The notes below the pieces were generated by a model. The model saw only the letters and a list, made by a program, of their open reading frames with translations, searched no databases and was not told the DNA's origin. Shown here one piece after another: positions 6,680-8,795 of a stretch of DNA of 8,795 bases. Within the stretch, counting starts at the first letter, position 1, and each line of letters opens with the position of its first letter. Made by a program: the position numbers and the translations under genes. The stretch comes from Mariaggregatimicrobium sp964498785 (GTDB taxonomy: Bacteria > Zhuqueibacterota > Zhuqueibacteria > Thermofontimicrobiales > Thiofontviventaceae): the NCBI GenBank assembly GCA_964498785.1, contig CAZCJL010000194.1, positions 1 to 8,795 of the forward strand, in the 5' to 3' direction.

Positions 6680-7762
6680 TCAGCTATTTTCAAATACTCT
6701 TAAAAAATTTTGATGTGAAATTTTATCGATTGTCGATTTTGAATATCCTTTCTCAATTAATTTATGTTTTAATCGCTTAAAGCCCCGACAATCCTCTAAA
6801 CCAGTCGGAAAATCAGGGATACCGTCAAAATCCGAACCAAATCCAACAAAATCATCTCCGACCAACTTGATTATATAATCAACGTGATCAATAACGCGAT
6901 CAATCGGTATTCGAATATCGAGCATTATATTCTTAAGTTTTGTACGAAACTCTGCAAACATTCTGGTAATTTTATTGATATCTGTCCCTGCCTGGTGTTC
7001 CATTTGACTTAGATTCGCAAACAGATCTCCGGCCCGTTTTTCCACCTGTGCCAAATAATGGGGATCCAAAAACCCCGGATAAAAATTTATGCCGATGAGT
7101 CCGCCATTATCTGCAATTTTTTTTATAAGATCATCTTTTAGATTTCTCTTTGTCTGGCAAAGGGAATGAACACAGGAGTGTGTTGCTAACACGGGCTTGG
7201 TGCTGACATTCAGGACTTTTTCCACGGTTTTATCGTGAGCATGGGACAGATCAATCATCATTCCCATTTCATTCATAGCAGCAATCACTTTTTCGCCGAA
7301 AAGAGTTAATCCATCAAAGCCGGGATTTGTATCATTTGAAGATAACGCCCATTCATGGCTTTCGGCATGGGCAATCGTCAGGCAGCGCATGCCTTTTTCA
7401 TAAAACATTTCCAAATTACTCAAATCATTTTCAATGGCCATTCCGTTTTCAATCGTAAAAATGGCTCCGATTTTGTCTTCTTCCAGTGCGGAACGGGCCA
7501 TGGCCGCGTTTAAGCAAATCATCACATCGTCAGGATAATGGGCGATCTCGTCTTTCAATCGCTCCAGCATTTTTAGAATAATGTTCACACGATGCGATTC
7601 AGGAATAGCGGATGGTTGATAACAAGCAAATAACTGCAATCCTAATTGCCCCGCGCGCATATAGTCGATATTCACCTGGGTTTGATGTTTTGCAAGTTGT
7701 GCGCCATTCAAAATATCCATTGCAGTATCACAATGTAAATCACAAAATTTTATTGAATTCAT
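6680..7762 (-). CDS. Membrane-dipeptidase-family (M19) zinc dipeptidase
   Basis: This 360-residue enzyme of the renal dipeptidase family hydrolyses dipeptides with a two-metal centre. Seen in order are the N-terminal H-x-D metal ligands in DLHCDT (H10, D12), the bridging glutamate in IFTIENG (E105), DLSHAHD (H173) and LATHSCVHSLC (H195), which correspond to the two further histidine ligands. RNLKDDLIKKIADNGG and the substrate-side GFGSDFDGIPDFPTGLED near 307-324 follow. The C-terminus (SHQNFLRVF) is typical of the family. No signal peptide or lipobox is present, so the protein is probably cytoplasmic and may recycle peptides or D-amino-acid-containing dipeptides. The start is ATG 7762, 6 bases after GGAGG. 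The upstream in-frame ATG 7768 directly abuts that site. It is divergent from the adenosine-specific kinase gene. Confidence 0.93.
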   Translation of the reverse strand: MNSIKFCDLHCDTAMDILNGAQLAKHQTQVNIDYMRAGQLGLQLFACYQPSAIPESHRVNIILKMLERLKDEIAHYPDDVMICLNAAMARSALEEDKIGAIFTIENGMAIENDLSNLEMFYEKGMRCLTIAHAESHEWALSSNDTNPGFDGLTLFGEKVIAAMNEMGMMIDLSHAHDKTVEKVLNVSTKPVLATHSCVHSLCQTKRNLKDDLIKKIADNGGLIGINFYPGFLDPHYLAQVEKRAGDLFANLSQMEHQAGTDINKITRMFAEFRTKLKNIMLDIRIPIDRVIDHVDYIIKLVGDDFVGFGSDFDGIPDFPTGLEDCRGFKRLKHKLIEKGYSKSTIDKISHQNFLRVFENS

Positions 7763-7768
7763 TAACAT

Positions 7769-7773
7769 CCTCC
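7769..7773 (-). promoter_or_regulatory. Ribosome binding site that fixes the dipeptidase start
   Basis: On the minus strand GGAGG is followed immediately by one ATG (7768) and, six bases later, by a second in-frame ATG (7762). Only the second has a workable spacing, so the protein probably begins MNSIKF. Confidence 0.85.
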
Positions 7774-7829
7774 ATCGTCCGAACTGCTTTAGGACTAGTA
7801 ATCGAAATTATTGGCTTGCAAATGGATCG

Positions 7830-7858
7830 AAAATAAATATTTTTCTTTTAAATGTCAA
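7830..7858 (-). promoter_or_regulatory. Predicted sigma70-like promoter for the dipeptidase gene
   Basis: The minus strand has a perfect TTGACA (7853-7858), a 17-bp spacer and TATTTT (7830-7835). Transcription would start near 7823, about 60 bases before ATG 7762. Confidence 0.6.
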
Positions 7859-7878
7859 GCAAAATAATGATAAAGTAC

Positions 7879-7907
7879 TTGATTTATTGTATCAAATTCA
7901 CTATTTT
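7879..7907 (+). promoter_or_regulatory. Predicted promoter with overlapping dyad for the adenosine-specific kinase gene
   Basis: TTGATT (7879-7884), 17 bp, then TATTTT (7902-7907) would start transcription near 7914, about 25 bases before ATG 7940. The inverted repeat TTGAT-N7-ATCAA (7879-7895) covers the -35 box and could be an operator. Both calls are weak in this AT-rich context. Confidence 0.45.
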
Positions 7908-7939
7908 ATCAATCGTCTAATACAGAATGAGGTTTCGAG

Positions 7940-8422
7940 ATGGACTTAAAATTGGTAAAAATAGAAAATCCTGAAAATTTAAATTTGATACTGGGGCATT
8001 CTCATTTCATAAAGACTGTCGAAGACATCCATGAAGCGCTCGTCAATGCAGTTCCGGGAATTAAATATGGCCTTGCGTTTTGTGAAGCATCGGATAAAAG
8101 GTTAATTCGCTGGAGTGGCACTGATCAGAAATTAATTGAATTGGCCCAAAAAAATGCGAACGTTATTGCAGCAGGCCACAGTTTCATAATATTTTTGGGA
8201 AATGCATTTCCAATAAATGTATTACAGGCTATAAAACGGGTTCCTGAAGTATGCCGCATATTTTGTGCAACTGCAAATCCGGTTCAGGTTGTATTAGCGC
8301 AAACCAGCCAGGGGAATGGGATACTGGGTGTTATCGATGGCCAGAGTACAATCGGTATCGAAACTGAAGAAAATATCGCAGAGAGAAAATCTTTTTTGCG
8401 AACTATTGGCTATAAGCTGTAG
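7940..8422 (+). CDS. Adenosine-specific kinase family protein (PF04008 type)
   Basis: This 160-residue protein matches the family described as adenosine-specific kinase or AMP/adenosine-binding protein, found in many archaea and in anaerobic or thermophilic bacteria. The conserved blocks are GHSHFIKTVEDIHEAL (19-34), IKYGLAFCEAS (41-51), AAGHSFIIFL (77-86), FPINVLQAIKRVPEV (90-104), the hallmark CATANPVQVVLAQT (109-122) and GILGVIDGQ (127-135), ending in FLRTIGYKL. The full family length is present. GAGG (7929-7932) sits seven to eight bases before ATG, a good ribosome binding site. The family name comes from structural work and the cellular role is poorly defined; nucleoside salvage is an inference. 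It appears to be a single-gene transcript. No clear terminator precedes the repeat that starts at 8447. Confidence 0.92.
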   Translation: MDLKLVKIENPENLNLILGHSHFIKTVEDIHEALVNAVPGIKYGLAFCEASDKRLIRWSGTDQKLIELAQKNANVIAAGHSFIIFLGNAFPINVLQAIKRVPEVCRIFCATANPVQVVLAQTSQGNGILGVIDGQSTIGIETEENIAERKSFLRTIGYKL

Positions 8423-8475
8423 TATAAGTATAATTCTATTATCTAAAAAGAAAAGCATTTTCTGATTGCGGAATT

Positions 8476-8727
8476 ATGAAGATCTATTATGTGTACATGA
8501 TAGCAAACAAGCATAACAATGTACTTTACACCGGAGTTACAAACAACCTTATTAGACGTGTGTATGAACATAAAAAGAATTTGATCGGGGGATTTACAAA
8601 AAAATACAATTGCCACTTGCTACCAGACACTTTTTGTAAAATGTCATTTTTTGGTTCAATGTCATGCCCGGGGCTGTATCAAAAGTCATTTTTTGGCGTC
8701 ATTCCTGCGAACGCAGGAATCCCCTAA
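8476..8727 (+). pseudogene. Truncated GIY-YIG nuclease-like gene, right copy
   Basis: The 83-residue frame has the GIY-YIG core YYVYMIANKHNNVLYTGVT, then LIRRVYEHK and GGFTKKYN. Similarity to the family ends near residue 49, where sequence tied to the hairpin element takes over. The remaining 34 residues, including SFFGVIPANAGIP, translate that element and its 42-bp insertion. The C-terminal half of the family, which carries the catalytic glutamate, is missing. The insertion is in frame, so the frame stays open 14 residues longer than in the left copy. Function as a nuclease is unlikely. The preserved core could reflect recent duplication, gene conversion or an unrecognised role. Confidence 0.8.
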
Positions 8728-8781
8728 ATTTATAATAATTGGGAGATTCCGGGACAAGCCCGGAATGACATTTTACAAAAA
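8631..8781. mobile_element. Complete MITE-like element with 18-bp terminal inverted repeats
   Basis: TTTTTGTAAAATGTCATT at 8631-8648 is the exact reverse complement of 8764-8781, so the 151-bp segment has perfect 18-bp terminal inverted repeats. Inside are two hairpins: ATTCCTGCG-AA-CGCAGGAAT (8701-8720) and ATTCCGGG-N5-CCCGGAAT (8746-8766). Together they form a core bounded by GTCATTCC (8698) and GGAATGAC (8769). The interior has no transposase frame. It interrupts the 3' half of the GIY-YIG gene. The core resembles the ATTCC-N-GGAAT palindromes widespread in bacterial genomes, such as the Neisseria dRS3 class. No target-site duplication could be established. Confidence 0.65.
8643..8696 (+). 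repeat. Direct repeat bracketing a 42-bp insertion in the right element
   Basis: GTCATTTTTTGG occurs at 8643-8654 and again at 8685-8696, 42 bases apart. The left copy has a single equivalent. The extra DNA includes 8660-8677, whose reverse complement (ACAGCCCCGGGCATGACA) resembles the element's own end ACAAGCCCGGAATGACA. It is thus a degenerate half-element nested in the full one. Confidence 0.6.
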
Positions 8782-8795
8782 AATCAGACTTATGA

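Larger units (their letters stand above)
8447..8757 (+). repeat. Right copy of long inverted repeat (GIY-YIG fragment plus hairpin element)
   Basis: This aligns with the reverse complement of 1-269 at about 95% identity, apart from a 42-bp insertion present only here. Within it, 8503-8624 (122 bp) is identical to the left copy; all 13 mismatches fall on either side of that core. Homology begins 29 bases before the GIY-YIG ATG. Confidence 0.9.

Noticed and set aside
7612..7836. Plus-strand 74-codon frame opposite the dipeptidase start
   Set aside because: It is antisense to the conserved dipeptidase N-terminus and its promoter region, with no family resemblance.
7879..7895. FNR/CRP-type binding site
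   Set aside because: The half-sites TTGAT and ATCAA match FNR, but the 7-base centre differs from the 4-base spacing of the FNR consensus.
1..8781. Composite transposon or genomic island bounded by the inverted repeats
   Set aside because: There is no transposase or integrase, the repeats are relics of a nuclease gene plus a MITE, the enclosed genes look like ordinary chromosomal genes, and no target-site duplication can be shown.

Overview
The window is AT-rich bacterial chromosomal DNA with six intact protein genes and, at its two ends, inverted copies of a truncated GIY-YIG gene interrupted by a small palindromic repeat element. No rRNA, tRNA, CRISPR array, transposase or phage gene is visible. 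The upstream regions carry sigma70-like promoters (TTGACA-type -35 boxes, 16-17 bp spacers, TATATT/TATAAT/TATTTT -10 boxes) and most starts have GAGG/GGAGG ribosome binding sites. This argues against Bacteroidetes-type promoters. An adenosylcobalamin-dependent (class II) ribonucleotide reductase and an adenosine-specific kinase fit an anaerobic or facultative lineage, perhaps near Calditrichota/KSB1. That placement is a low-confidence inference.

Layout. 1-269: left copy of the inverted repeat, with a broken GIY-YIG gene on the minus strand fused to a hairpin element that runs off the window edge. 315-343: a solo half-copy of the hairpin element. 365-1744 (-): circularly permuted ATP-grasp ligase. 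1745-2095: AT-rich divergent promoter region. 2096-3787 (+): a two-gene unit encoding a VTT/DedA-like membrane protein and a radical SAM protein with extra C-terminal cysteines. 3804-3840: a strong bidirectional terminator between convergent genes. 3856-6225 (-): nrdJ. 6226-6679: AT-rich intergenic region with the nrdJ promoter and an unexplained promoter-like signal on the other strand. 6680-7762 (-): M19 dipeptidase. 7763-7939: divergent promoter region. 7940-8422 (+): adenosine-specific kinase. 8447-8757: right copy of the inverted repeat. 8631-8781: a complete MITE-like element with perfect 18-bp terminal inverted repeats.

The genes do not form one obvious pathway. nrdJ, the dipeptidase and the adenosine-specific kinase look like separate housekeeping transcription units. 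The ATP-grasp/VTT/radical SAM trio shares one divergent promoter region and could work together in a peptide or small-molecule modification, but the sequence does not show the substrate. The least explained part is the flanking repeat system. The two truncated GIY-YIG copies are about 95% identical, with 122 bp fully identical, share the same breakpoint, and lie in opposite orientation about 8.2 kb apart. They could therefore recombine to invert the whole block. The truncated gene plus hairpin element seems to have been copied as one unit.
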